A stretch of 64,000 nt of DNA, taken from assembly GCF_009604455.1 (NCBI RefSeq), contig NZ_WEGL01000012.1, forward strand, positions 124,001 through 188,000, written 5' to 3'. This DNA comes from Streptomyces sp. RB17. Lineage in GTDB: Bacteria > Actinomycetota > Actinomycetes > Streptomycetales > Streptomycetaceae. A program made the position numbers and the translations under genes. Positions 7,866 to 16,101 of this stretch are shown in pieces. A model generated the notes under the pieces. The model did not search any database. It was not told where the DNA came from and was given only the letters and a program-made list of their open reading frames with translations. Within the stretch, counting starts at the first letter, position 1. Every line of letters starts with the position of its first letter.

Positions 7866-8854
7866 ACAACCCGATCCGCCTGGGCTACGCGATCAACCAG
7901 TGGAAGCCCAACTTCGACGACTTCACCCGCCCCGAACAGCACGAACGTGCCCTCAAGGTCATCGCGGCCTGCGGGTTCACCGGCGTGGAACTGCGCGCGG
8001 GCACCGGCCGCTGGGACCCCCTCGGACGCCCCGCCTCGATCGCGGCGACCTACGGCTCCGCCGACGCCTTCCTCGACCTCGTCCGCGGCATCGGGCTCAC
8101 CGTGTCCAGTTGGTACGTCGACCCCGGCGAACCGGTCGACGAAGAGCTCAGCCGCGGCCGGTCCGTCCTGGACCGCGAGCAGCACGGCGAGATCGTCCGG
8201 GCCCTGCTGCCCTTCGCCGAGTTCCTGGCCGCGGCGGGCGGCACCCGACTGGTCGTACGCGCCCTGCCCGCGGCCTGGACGCTGGAGCGCCCGCTCCCCC
8301 ACACGTTGATCGCCGACGCCGCGGCCGGCTGGAACGCCGTCGGCGCGGCCGTCGCCACGACCGGCGTACGGCTGTCCCTGCACGCGGACTGCCTGAGCGC
8401 CGCGGCGGATGAGAAGACGCTCGCCGCACTGCTCGCCGAGACCGACCCCTCCCTGGTGGGCCTCACGCTCGACACCGCCGAGCTGACCGTGGCCGGCCTC
8501 GACCCGGTGCGGGTGTTCGACGCGCATCACGACCGGATCGATCACCTGCACCTGAAGGACACCCGGTACGTCGACGAGACAGGGGAACGCCTCCTGCCGC
8601 ATGCGGAGGCGAGCATGCTGTCCGAGGGCGGCGCACGCGGCATCGAGCGCTGGTTCTACGAGTGCGGCACCATCGGCGGTCTGGTCGACTTCGCTGCCCT
8701 GGCCGAGCGTCTGCGCGCCCACGACTGGTCCGGCTGGGCCGTCTTCGAGAGCGAGCAGACCCCGAACCCCTCCCGCAGCACCATGCTCAACGGCTGGTAC
8801 GCCCAGCGGCTGCTACCCCGCCGACACCCAGCGGCCGGCACCGCAGGCGCCTGA
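7862..8854 (+). CDS. Sugar phosphate isomerase/epimerase family protein
   Basis: A 330-residue TIM-barrel protein, second of three adjacent related genes. The ATG at 7862 overlaps the previous stop (ATGA), so it is translationally coupled. It begins IRLGYAINQWKPNFDDF, typical of the family, and carries LTLDTAELTVAGLDPV, the metal site DHLHLKDTRYVDE and C-terminal GWAVFESEQTPNPS with the last metal-ligand Glu. It shares the LKDTR element and the EGG/GGLVDF region with its upstream neighbour, so the pair may have arisen by duplication and diverged. The reaction is not known; processing of oxidised sugar is inferred from context. Confidence 0.8.
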   Translation: MNNPIRLGYAINQWKPNFDDFTRPEQHERALKVIAACGFTGVELRAGTGRWDPLGRPASIAATYGSADAFLDLVRGIGLTVSSWYVDPGEPVDEELSRGRSVLDREQHGEIVRALLPFAEFLAAAGGTRLVVRALPAAWTLERPLPHTLIADAAAGWNAVGAAVATTGVRLSLHADCLSAAADEKTLAALLAETDPSLVGLTLDTAELTVAGLDPVRVFDAHHDRIDHLHLKDTRYVDETGERLLPHAEASMLSEGGARGIERWFYECGTIGGLVDFAALAERLRAHDWSGWAVFESEQTPNPSRSTMLNGWYAQRLLPRRHPAAGTAGA

Positions 8855-8945
8855 GATCGCCGTCCCGCACCCGGGTTCCCCGAGGTGTGCCGGTCCCTCC
8901 CGCGGTCACCGTCGCGGGTGCTCCACCACTCTTGCAGGAGTCATG

Positions 8946-9728
8946 ATGTCCCGTACCGCCCCGCTGTCCGTCAATGTCGAACTGCTGTTCCGGGAAGCCG
9001 GCGACGACCTGGGCGAACGCATCCGCGCGGCGGCCGACCACGGCATCGGCACCGTGGAGATCTGGTCGCACAGCGACAAGGACCTCGACGGCATCCGCAA
9101 GGCCCTGGACGCCACCGGTTCGTCCCTGCGCACCCTGCTCGTCGAGGGCCGTCTCACGCTCGCGGACGCCCGCACCCGTGAGGAGTTCCTCGGCCACGTC
9201 CGCGCCGCGGCCGAGGCCGCCGTCCGCCTCGGCTGCACCCGCATCGTCACCGGCTCGGGCGTCGGGCTGCCGTACATGAAGCGCGCCGTCCAGCACTCGG
9301 TCGTCGTCGACGCCCTCAAGGCCGGCGCCGAGATCGCCGCCGCGCACGGCGTGACGATCCTGCTGGAGAACCTCAACACCCGGGTGGACCACCCCGGCAC
9401 GCTGTTCGACACGACCGCCGAGTGCCTCGCCGCCGTCCGCGCAGTCGGCTCCCCCGGCCTCGCCCTGCTCTACGACGTCTACCACTCGCTGCAGATGGGC
9501 GAGGCACCCGAACGGGAACTCGCCGGGTCGGTGGAGTACGTCTCACACGTCCAGATCGCGGACCTCCCGGACCGCACGGAGCCGGGCACCGGCACGGTGG
9601 ACTGGGCCGCACAACTGCGCACCCTGCGCAGCCTGGGCTACGACGGCCCGATCGGTCTTGAATACCAGCCGACCACGGACTCCCGCACGTCCCTGCGCGC
9701 CATCGAGGCGATCGCGGCGGCACTCTGA
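8946..9728 (+). CDS. Hydroxypyruvate isomerase-like sugar isomerase/epimerase
   Basis: A 260-residue TIM-barrel protein resembling the hydroxypyruvate isomerase branch of the family. Two adjacent ATGs occur (8943 and 8946); the second is preferred because AGGAG (8936-8940) is then 5 nt away. Key segments are SVNVELLFREAG, ILLENLNTRVDHPG with its metal-ligand Glu, LLYDVYHSLQMG with Asp and His, SHVQIADLPDR, and GLEYQPT with the final Glu. It lies 91 nt after the previous gene and probably belongs to the same operon. A role downstream of deglycosylation is inferred. Confidence 0.8.
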   Translation: MSRTAPLSVNVELLFREAGDDLGERIRAAADHGIGTVEIWSHSDKDLDGIRKALDATGSSLRTLLVEGRLTLADARTREEFLGHVRAAAEAAVRLGCTRIVTGSGVGLPYMKRAVQHSVVVDALKAGAEIAAAHGVTILLENLNTRVDHPGTLFDTTAECLAAVRAVGSPGLALLYDVYHSLQMGEAPERELAGSVEYVSHVQIADLPDRTEPGTGTVDWAAQLRTLRSLGYDGPIGLEYQPTTDSRTSLRAIEAIAAAL

Positions 9729-9740
9729 GTCCGCACTGGG

Positions 9741-9773
9741 GGCGGGCCGGGGCCCCTCATCGTCCGGTCCGCC
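9741..9773 (+). terminator. Hairpin after the isomerase operon
   Basis: GCGGGCCGG (9742-9750) pairs with CCGGTCCGC (9764-9772) with one mismatch, 13 nt past the stop of the third isomerase gene. It is a plausible Streptomyces-type terminator without a U-run. Confidence 0.4.
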
Positions 9774-10489
9774 CGCCGTCGCCCCCCGGTCGGACGCCTC
9801 CGCGGCGTGCTGTGTCGCAGTGCCAGCACGGTACGCCGCTACGCCCACGCGGACACTCCGGACCACATGCTGGTCACGCCGTGGCTCGGCCACCGAGGCC
9901 TGGCCCACTACGGATCGCCCAGAAGCCCAACCGCCCGCCAAGGGACCCCCTGGCTCGGCCCCGACAGCTTCCGCAACGACGAGAGCCTCGGTTCCCAAAC
10001 ACGTCCTGGACCACTGCCCCGACCCTCCCTCGGTCGTCCAGGGCCTCATTCATGGTCGTCGCAACTGCCCCGGGGCCAGCGTGTACGTGAACTCGCCCCC
10101 AGGGGGTGTTTCGACCGTTCACACGGCGACAGCACTGACCTGCCCGGGGCTGGAGTGGGCAGGGTCGGTTAGCGGGGCCCCGGCCTCTGGGGTGCTGCAC
10201 GATGTGCACGCCGAGGACGGCGTCACGGCATGTTTCGGAGGAAGGGAACGAGGCTTCCTCTACCAGCTTCTGGTGGCGATGCTGGAGGAAGCAGTCATGC
10301 ATGCAGATGACGATGTGGCCGTGCTTGGCCAGGCACCCGGACTTCATGTGGCGGGGCTTGTCGAGGTAGCGCTTGACGAAGAGGGCCTCGTCCAGCGTCC
10401 GATCGACATTCATGCCGCGGCCGTCACCGAAGGGGCAGGCGGACGACGCCGCCCGGCCCCTGGTCCACGGGCCTTCGCCGCTGCGGCTA
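9774..10489. other. 716-bp stretch without a recognisable gene
   Basis: No reading frame here has a convincing start, ribosome site or family motif. A minus-strand frame at about 10230-10413 has a protein-like composition (it includes CLAKHGHIVICMHDCF), but I recognise no family and see no start signal. The stretch precedes a series of gene fragments, so it is probably decayed DNA. Confidence 0.4.
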
Positions 10490-10760
10490 TCAGGGGCAGC
10501 ATCCTGTTCCCCGTTCGGCGCGCAGTCGGTTCAGAGAGGCGGTGAGCCGTGTGATGCCCTCGTCGAGAGTGTCGAGGTCGGCCGCGAAGGAGAGGCGGAG
10601 GTGCCGGTGGCCGCTGGGGCCGAACTCGCTTCCGGCGCGTACGGCGACGCCGTCCTTCAGGAGCAGCGGGACGACGTCCGTGGAGGGGAGGTCGACGTCG
10701 TAGCGGGCGTACGGGCGAGCCGACCGGCCAGCCTGGCGAGTGTCGGAGACTGGCGCTGGT
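10490..10760 (-). pseudogene. C-terminal remnant of a PLP-dependent (class I/II) aminotransferase
   Basis: The minus-strand frame carries VRAGSEFGPSGHRHLRLSFA followed by LDTLDEGITRLTASL, the typical end of class I/II aminotransferases, where the Arg in the HLRLSFA element binds the substrate carboxylate. The PLP-lysine region and the large domain are absent upstream, where the frame becomes meaningless. It is therefore an isolated 3' fragment of about 70-80 recognisable codons. Confidence 0.55.
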
Positions 10761-11049
10761 GGCCGCTGGATGCCCTGCCGCCGAACCTGTTCGAGTGCAG
10801 TGCGCAGATCCTCACAGCCTGGCGCCCGGATCTCCCGATCGACCACGCCCCGCCCGCTTCACCCTCATCAGTGACCCAGTCACGACCACCACGGCGTGAT
10901 CCCGCCCCTCCATACGGGCGGGGACAATACTCCAATCGCCAAGCATGAAGGCCCGTTTCCGTGACCGCTCCCCGCCGTGCCACGCCCGGGGACGCGGGAA
11001 ACCCATCATGAGGCTTCCGAGGGTGCACGGCGAAGTCGCCACCTTGCGG

Positions 11050-11265
11050 CTAGCGCGCCACGCGGTAGCGAAGGTAGACGACTCTCGAGTTGAAGGTGCG
11101 GGTCTCGAGGAGTTCGAGATCCACTCGGCGCTCGTGCTGGGGAAAGAAGGGAATGCCACCGCCGACCAGCACCGGGTAGACCCTGGCGCGGTACTCGTCG
11201 ATCAGACCCAACGCGGCCGCCTCGGCGGTGAGAGTCGCACCGCCGATCGCGATGTCACCCTCTCC
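11050..11265 (-). pseudogene. C-terminal remnant of a dihydrofolate reductase/RibD C-terminal family protein
   Basis: The last 71 residues of a minus-strand frame match the end of RibD-C/DHFR-family proteins: GDIAIGGATLTAEA, LIDEYRARVYPVLVGGG, then LELLETRTFNSRVVYLRY. Upstream in this frame the sequence is arginine/proline-rich and unrelated, so the NADPH-binding N-terminal half is missing. It lies next to the aminotransferase remnant in a decayed tract. Confidence 0.65.
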
Positions 11266-11606
11266 CGGCTCGGCTCGCCCCGAAGGAGGGAACGACGGTG
11301 GCGCGGATCGGGGAACTGGAGACCTAGAGCGGGCGGGGCCTGCGGCCAGCGACAACCAGGGCCGGCCGTGCAGCGGCTGTGGCCCCGGTTTCCGTACGTG
11401 GGTGACGTTGCTCAGCCCGAACCGGGCACAGGCACCAGGTGATGTAGCGATCCGTCCAGGCCCCGTTGGACCGTGCTCGCTCCGGCTCGAGCAACCCTCG
11501 CGAGCGCCGCGCGGTCTTGCCAGACGCCGGGGTCGGGGCAGTGCCCTTGCCGGCCGCCGGCATATGGGCAGAAGACGAAGCGCCGAGTGCCCGAGTGAGG
11601 GTGGAG

Positions 11607-11996
11607 ATGACGAATCCGAACACCGTGGTGACGTGGGTTGACGCACGCGACAGGCTGCCTCGGGACGGTACACCGGTGGCAGCGGCGATCACGGGCCGGT
11701 ATCCAGCTGACAGCGCCGGTGAGTCCGGGTCCGATACGGCGTCGGGTGAGGAATTCTGGCTGGTGAGGCCGATGGTCTTCACGACTCTGCACTGGAGTGA
11801 GGACGGGGCGGAGCACAGGGACTGCTTCGTCGATTCCGACGGGGTTGTCCGTTTGCCTTACGGCCTCACCAGCGCTGAAACCGTGACTCACTGGGCTGAG
11901 CTGCCCACCCTGCCCAGCGGGACGACACACCTCGTCCTTGGGGCAGACGTGCAGTCGGCTCTCCAGAACGCGTGGGGCGCTCGCCCCCTCACCTGA
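11607..11996 (+). CDS. DUF551-like small protein
   Basis: A 129-residue protein. The ATG at 11607 is preceded by GAGGGTGGAG. It begins with a VTWVDARDRLPRDGTPVAAAI segment and later has VTHWAELPTLPSG, the pattern W-x-x-DRLP ... VTHWxxLP seen in DUF551 proteins, a family of unknown function common in phages and accessory DNA. No membrane segment or signal peptide is visible. It converges on the MerR gene, whose stop lies 15 nt beyond. Function unknown. Confidence 0.55.
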   Translation: MTNPNTVVTWVDARDRLPRDGTPVAAAITGRYPADSAGESGSDTASGEEFWLVRPMVFTTLHWSEDGAEHRDCFVDSDGVVRLPYGLTSAETVTHWAELPTLPSGTTHLVLGADVQSALQNAWGARPLT

Positions 11997-12011
11997 CCCA
12001 GACCGGACACC

Positions 12012-12380
12012 TTATGCGAGTGCCTCGCTCTCCCGATGGGCCCGTGCCGTGGCCATCAGGACGTCCAATGCGGCCCGGGTCCGCACGAGTTCGTCGATGT
12101 GCTCGGAGAGCCGGTTGCGCTCCTGCGCCATCCGCTCGAGAGCGGCGTCGGAGTTGCCCTCGCTGGGCGCGTCGACGCAGGGCAGCAGCTCGGCGATCGT
12201 ACGGCTGGACAGGCCCGCCGCGTACAGGCGCTGGATGAATCGCACCCGCTCCACCTCGGCCTCCGTGTAATGCCGCTGTCCACTTGCGCTACGGCTGCTG
12301 ATCAGCAGTCCCTGCTCCTCGTAGTAGCGCAGCGACCGGACGCTGACGTCCGTACGCGCCGCGAGCTCGCCGATCCGCAC
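12012..12380 (-). CDS. MerR family transcriptional regulator
   Basis: A 122-residue MerR regulator. The GTG at 12380 is selected because GGGAGG lies 5 nt upstream; it yields the canonical VRIGELAARTDVSVRSLRYYEEQGLL winged-helix start followed by GQRHYTEAEVERVRFIQRLY. The C-terminal half (about residues 70-122) is a predicted dimerisation coiled coil and has no cysteine cluster for metal sensing. It is divergent from an old-yellow-enzyme gene, and a perfect palindrome sits between them, so redox or electrophile control of the reductase is likely. Confidence 0.9.
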   Translation of the reverse strand: MRIGELAARTDVSVRSLRYYEEQGLLISSRSASGQRHYTEAEVERVRFIQRLYAAGLSSRTIAELLPCVDAPSEGNSDAALERMAQERNRLSEHIDELVRTRAALDVLMATARAHRESEALA

Positions 12381-12419
12381 GACCGCCTCCCAAGGTGAAC
12401 CACGCCACACCGTTTGCCT

Positions 12420-12435
12420 CTGACATCAATGTCAG
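12420..12435. promoter_or_regulatory. Palindromic MerR-type operator
   Basis: CTGACAT-CA-ATGTCAG is a perfect 7+7 bp inverted repeat with a 2-bp centre, located between the divergent merR-like gene (start 12380) and the alkene reductase (start 12497). MerR regulators usually bind such dyads in the spacer of the target promoter. Here a TTTTAGCG stretch follows it toward the reductase. Confidence 0.65.
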
Positions 12436-12496
12436 GTTTTAGCGTAGCGCTGTGCCCGGCATCCGGGCACGCGATGTACGGACGGAGGAGCCCGAC

Positions 12497-13570
12497 GTGA
12501 CGACCTTGTTCAGCAGCTACCGACTCGGCGACCTGACCCTGCCCAACCGGATGGTGATGGCCCCGATGACCCGCGTCAGGGCCGCGGCCGGCGGCCTCGC
12601 CACGCCGTCCATGGCGACGTACTACGCGCAACGCGCGACGGCCGGACTGATCGTGTCCGAGGGTGTGCAGCCCAGCCTCATCGGGCAGTCCAACCCGGGC
12701 ACGCCCGGACTGCACACCGAGGAGCAGGTCGCCTCATGGCGTGCCGTGACCGACGCCGTACACATCAACGGCGGACGGATCTTCGCCCAGCTCATGCACG
12801 GCGGCCGGGTCTCGCACCCCGACACGACCGGCCACCAGCCCGTCGGCCCCTCGGCGATCGCCGCCGTGGGCGACGTCTTCACCCCCACCGGCCCGCAGCC
12901 CGCGCCCACGCCCCGCGCACTGGACACCGCCGAGGTGCCGGAGCACGCCCACGCGTACGCCGAGGCGGCCCGCCGCGCGATCGACGCGGGCTTCGACGGA
13001 GTCGAACTCCACGGCGCCAACGGCTACTTGATCTCCCAGTTCCTCTCCTCCAACGCCAACCGGCGCACGGACCGCTACGGCGGCACGATCGCGGGCCGGA
13101 TCCGGTTCGCCGTAGAGGCCGTGGCCGCAACCGTGGACGCGATCGGCGCGGCCAGGACGGGCATCCGCCTCTCCCCGGGCGGCGGCTTCTGGGACGTCGA
13201 GGAGACCGACGCACTTGCCCTCAACACCGCGCTGCTGACCGAACTGGCCCGGCTCCAACTCGCCTATGTCCACCTGGAGGTGACCACGGACGAGGACGTA
13301 CTCATCGGCCTGCGCCGCGCCTGGCCCGGCGCCTTGATCGTCAATCCGGTCCTCCCGATGGGCCCCAAGCAGACCGGCCGCGCGGAAGCCGACCACTGGC
13401 TGGGCCTCGGCGCCGACCTGGTCAGCTTCGGCCGCGGCTTCCTGGCCAACCCCGATCTCGTCGAACGCCTCCGCACCGGGCTGCCGATCGCCCCCGTCGA
13501 CGAGACCACGTACTACCAGGGCGGCGACACCGGCTACCTCACCTATCCGGCCTATCAGCACACGGCCTGA
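12497..13570 (+). CDS. Alkene reductase, old yellow enzyme family (NADH:flavin oxidoreductase)
   Basis: A 357-residue FMN TIM-barrel oxidoreductase that reduces activated C=C bonds such as enones and quinone-like electrophiles. The GTG at 12497 has GGAGGAG 6-7 nt upstream. Recognisable elements are LPNRMVMAPMTRVRA, the FAQLMHGGR segment, DGVELHGANGYLISQFLSSNANRRTDRYGG (with the His/Asn substrate-binding pair in HGAN) and the C-terminal phosphate-binding LVSFGRGFLANPDL. Length is normal for the family. Divergent from the MerR regulator and probably under its control through the palindrome at 12420-12435. Confidence 0.92.
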   Translation: MTTLFSSYRLGDLTLPNRMVMAPMTRVRAAAGGLATPSMATYYAQRATAGLIVSEGVQPSLIGQSNPGTPGLHTEEQVASWRAVTDAVHINGGRIFAQLMHGGRVSHPDTTGHQPVGPSAIAAVGDVFTPTGPQPAPTPRALDTAEVPEHAHAYAEAARRAIDAGFDGVELHGANGYLISQFLSSNANRRTDRYGGTIAGRIRFAVEAVAATVDAIGAARTGIRLSPGGGFWDVEETDALALNTALLTELARLQLAYVHLEVTTDEDVLIGLRRAWPGALIVNPVLPMGPKQTGRAEADHWLGLGADLVSFGRGFLANPDLVERLRTGLPIAPVDETTYYQGGDTGYLTYPAYQHTA

Positions 13571-13976
13571 CGCCCGTGCGGGCGGGTCGGCAGCGACGGC
13601 CCGGCCGGCCGTGCGCCCCCACCGCAGACGGCGGAACAAGTCAGCGCCGCGCCCGCGTCCGAACCCGGTCGGGGAGGGCGTAGCCACAGGCGGTGTTGTT
13701 TTCCTTCGAATCCGCCGACCGTCGCTGAGTCCAGGCCCGCGGTGTCCGGCACCCCCGGCAAGGATTCGCTCCCACTCATGAAGCGGGGTCGTTCCCAATC
13801 CGTGCCCACGGGGCGGCCCTCGCGGATGCAGCTCGACTGGCGGGCCTGGCCGGCCGTGGAACTGGGGAGGGGGTCGGCTCGGTCCGCTGCCTGACTTCAC
13901 GCTCCGCTGACCGCGTCCCTCGACAGGACCACGCCCGGCGCGATCAACGACCAGGGAGGCGTGAGCACCGCGGAAC
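13571..13976. other. 406-bp gap between convergent genes
   Basis: The gap lies between the alkene reductase stop and the FUSC-like gene stop. No frame in it shows a start signal or family motif, and no clear terminator stands out beyond short GC-rich inverted segments near 13580-13620. Confidence 0.4.
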
Positions 13977-15134
13977 TCAGTGTGTGTCCGCGTGGTCCAG
14001 ATCGAGCAGTAGCCTTTCCACGTCCGTCATCAACGAGCCGTAGACGTACCACGCACCCGGCTTGGTGAGGGTGCCTCGACCGATGAGGTCGGTCATGGTC
14101 TCATGCCATGTCAGGGCGCCGTCGATCGCTCCGCGCAGTCGTTCCCGGGCAGCCGTGTCCGGGGTGCCGGTCGCCGGGCGCGGTTCGACAAACCCTTCGA
14201 CGGCCACTCCAGCCAACTCCAGGGTCTCGGCGTACCGGTCCAGGAACTGCTGGCCCAGATGGTGATCGACATGGTCGTCGTGCGCGTTGTCGGCCAGCGT
14301 CCGCGCGATTCCGCGCACCTGGAGAAACACTCCGCGCAGAGCTCTGAACGCCTGGCCGTAGGTCACGTCCTTGCGTCGCGCATGCGCAATGCATCGGGTG
14401 TTCCAGCGCAGGCTCTCGTCCGCCTGCCGTACCTGCTCCTCCGCGTCCATCAGATGTTTCTCCAGATCGCGCGCCTGGTGCAGCCATGTGTGCGCCCTCG
14501 CGGCCAGCTGCTGCTCGGCCAGTCCGGCGCCCATCTCGCGCAGCAGCGTCCCCATGGCACGGGCGAGGCCGCGCACCGCAGAGTCGGATTCATCAAGATA
14601 GAGCGGGGGAAGCACGAGGGCGTTCACGACGATGCCCACCACCGCACCCGTCAGCGTCTGGACCGCAGGGGATACAAGACTGCCCACCGGTGCCGCGGTC
14701 GTGGCGGCCAAGGCGACGACTGCAGTCGAGGCGATCTGAAGACGATCGTCAACAGCGCGGCGAGGTCCAACCACCACCGCGATCACGGCAATGGCCGCAA
14801 CACTGCCCGCGGTCGATCCCATCAGCCAGGCGGCCACGAGGGCGAGGATCAGTCCAGCCAACCGGGCGACCACGCTTTGTACTGCCTTTGTCACGGATCG
14901 GTACACCGTGGTGGCATTGGCCATGATCAACGCTGTGGCGACTGCCAGATACGGGCGGCCTCCGGGGGCCCACGGAGCCACGACAGCCCAGGCGAGCAGC
15001 GCCGCCATCAGACTCTTCACGCCGTGCACCACGTGGCCGGCTCGCCCGAGGCCGACACGGACGGCAAGACGAGCACCCACCGCCCCCGTTGCGGTCGAGA
15101 ACGTACGCAGCGGCCGGGTGGTTGAAACTTGCAT
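13977..15134 (-). CDS. FUSC/aromatic acid exporter (ArAE) family membrane protein
   Basis: A 385-residue protein with a hydrophobic N-terminal half (about six membrane segments between residues 35 and 175, including AALLAWAVVAPWAPGGRPYLAV and the strongly hydrophobic VAAIAVIAVVV) and a long hydrophilic, helical C-terminal half, the layout of FUSC/DUF939 ArAE-type proteins. ATG at 15134. Such proteins are thought to export aromatic acids or act in envelope homeostasis. It stands alone, convergent with the alkene reductase, in a window rich in aromatic-metabolism genes. The substrate cannot be inferred. Confidence 0.8.
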   Translation of the reverse strand: MQVSTTRPLRTFSTATGAVGARLAVRVGLGRAGHVVHGVKSLMAALLAWAVVAPWAPGGRPYLAVATALIMANATTVYRSVTKAVQSVVARLAGLILALVAAWLMGSTAGSVAAIAVIAVVVGPRRAVDDRLQIASTAVVALAATTAAPVGSLVSPAVQTLTGAVVGIVVNALVLPPLYLDESDSAVRGLARAMGTLLREMGAGLAEQQLAARAHTWLHQARDLEKHLMDAEEQVRQADESLRWNTRCIAHARRKDVTYGQAFRALRGVFLQVRGIARTLADNAHDDHVDHHLGQQFLDRYAETLELAGVAVEGFVEPRPATGTPDTAARERLRGAIDGALTWHETMTDLIGRGTLTKPGAWYVYGSLMTDVERLLLDLDHADTH

Positions 15135-15446
15135 GAATTAGATGCTGGCACGTTTTGTCCGTTTCGGCGGCATGGCGTGCCTCACAGCCCCTATGGAATG
15201 GCGCACGCCGCAGAGATGCGCCGGTACCAATTTTTCGAATACGTCAACGACCACAAGTGAAAGCCAGAGGGGCTTGAGCTTTCCTGCGACGTTGCCCGCC
15301 TATTCCAGGCCATTCGGGTGATCTGTTTCACCGCACTAGTTTATTGTTCAACTACATGTGGGTGCGTAGCTTGAACAGGGCCAAGACAACGGGACGTCCG
15401 CCGTCGGCCACCACGGAGCGGCGGACAGTACAAGGAGGGAAAGACC
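15135..15446. promoter_or_regulatory. 312-bp AT-enriched divergent promoter region
   Basis: Lies between the leftward FUSC-like gene and the rightward small secreted protein gene. It is clearly less GC-rich than its surroundings, with AT-rich patches near 15228-15265 and 15335-15360. The right end carries GGAGGG 6 nt before the 15447 ATG. No specific operator could be assigned. Confidence 0.4.
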
Positions 15447-15830
15447 ATGAAGAAGTTCATGCGGCGTATCGCGACCGTGAGCGTTTCCGCGGCACTCGCC
15501 GGAGGCGTTCTCCTCGCCACTGGCGGCTCCGCGACTGCTGCCACTCCCCGGGACCACAGGCCCGCCCCCGCCCCCACCCGGGTCGTCGTGATCGAGGACA
15601 CGAAGACCATCGGCCTCCACGGCGTACACCAGGACCGTGGCGACCACGCGCATACCGGCACGCACCGGGGCGCGAGCGACCGCTTCGACCCCTGGGTAGC
15701 CGACCAACTGCTGGTGTTCGAACCCTGGATCGCGGATCAGTTGGCGATGTTCGAACCCTGGATCGAGGGTCAGCTGGCGATATTCGTGCACCCCGGCGGC
15801 CTCGACCATCGGCACTTCGTGAACGACTGA
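15447..15830 (+). CDS. Small secreted protein with three tandem 11-residue repeats
   Basis: A 127-residue protein with a well-formed signal peptide: KKFMRR, then a hydrophobic core ending ATGGSATAA (cleavage near residue 32). GGAGGG lies 6 nt before the ATG. The mature part is His- and Asp-rich and contains three consecutive copies of F-[DE]-P-W-[VI]-[AE]-[DG]-Q-L-x-[VMI] (residues 80-112), then a short tail. No cysteines occur. I recognise no family. The repeats could form an amphipathic helical or surface-binding element, but this is a guess. Confidence 0.75.
   Translation: MKKFMRRIATVSVSAALAGGVLLATGGSATAATPRDHRPAPAPTRVVVIEDTKTIGLHGVHQDRGDHAHTGTHRGASDRFDPWVADQLLVFEPWIADQLAMFEPWIEGQLAIFVHPGGLDHRHFVND
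15684..15782 (+). repeat. Three tandem 33-bp coding repeats
   Basis: Units at 15684-15716, 15717-15749 and 15750-15782 each encode one 11-residue repeat. Units 2 and 3 share the start TTCGAACCCTGGATCG, while unit 1 differs more at wobble positions. Consensus protein unit: FEPWIADQLAM. Confidence 0.85.
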
Positions 15831-16101
15831 CTCCGCAGTATCCACAAACCCTCGGACCGATCGGGTGAGGGCCCCCGCCACCGAGTGCGCGCCCGGAAGC
15901 ACGTGCAGGTGTGTCACCCCTGCGCCCTCTTCGCTCCGTCTGCACCCGCCGCCTCGCGGCTATATGGGTAACGCTCATGCCCCTCGCCGGAAGCCGATAT
16001 TGTCGTCGACGATGGTGCGTGGTGACACGGGTATTTTCTCCGGGTGGTCGAGGTCGAGTGTGACGAACTCGACCCCTTCCCTCCACAGGGCTGATGCGTT
16101 C

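Noticed and set aside
10230..10413. Minus-strand frame with protein-like composition near 10.3 kb
   Set aside because: No start signal, no recognisable family and surrounding DNA is decayed; not enough to call a gene.
15684..15782. Tandem 33-bp repeats considered as a CRISPR-like or VNTR element
   Set aside because: The units are contiguous, without spacers, and stay in frame inside a signal-peptide-bearing gene, so they are protein repeats.
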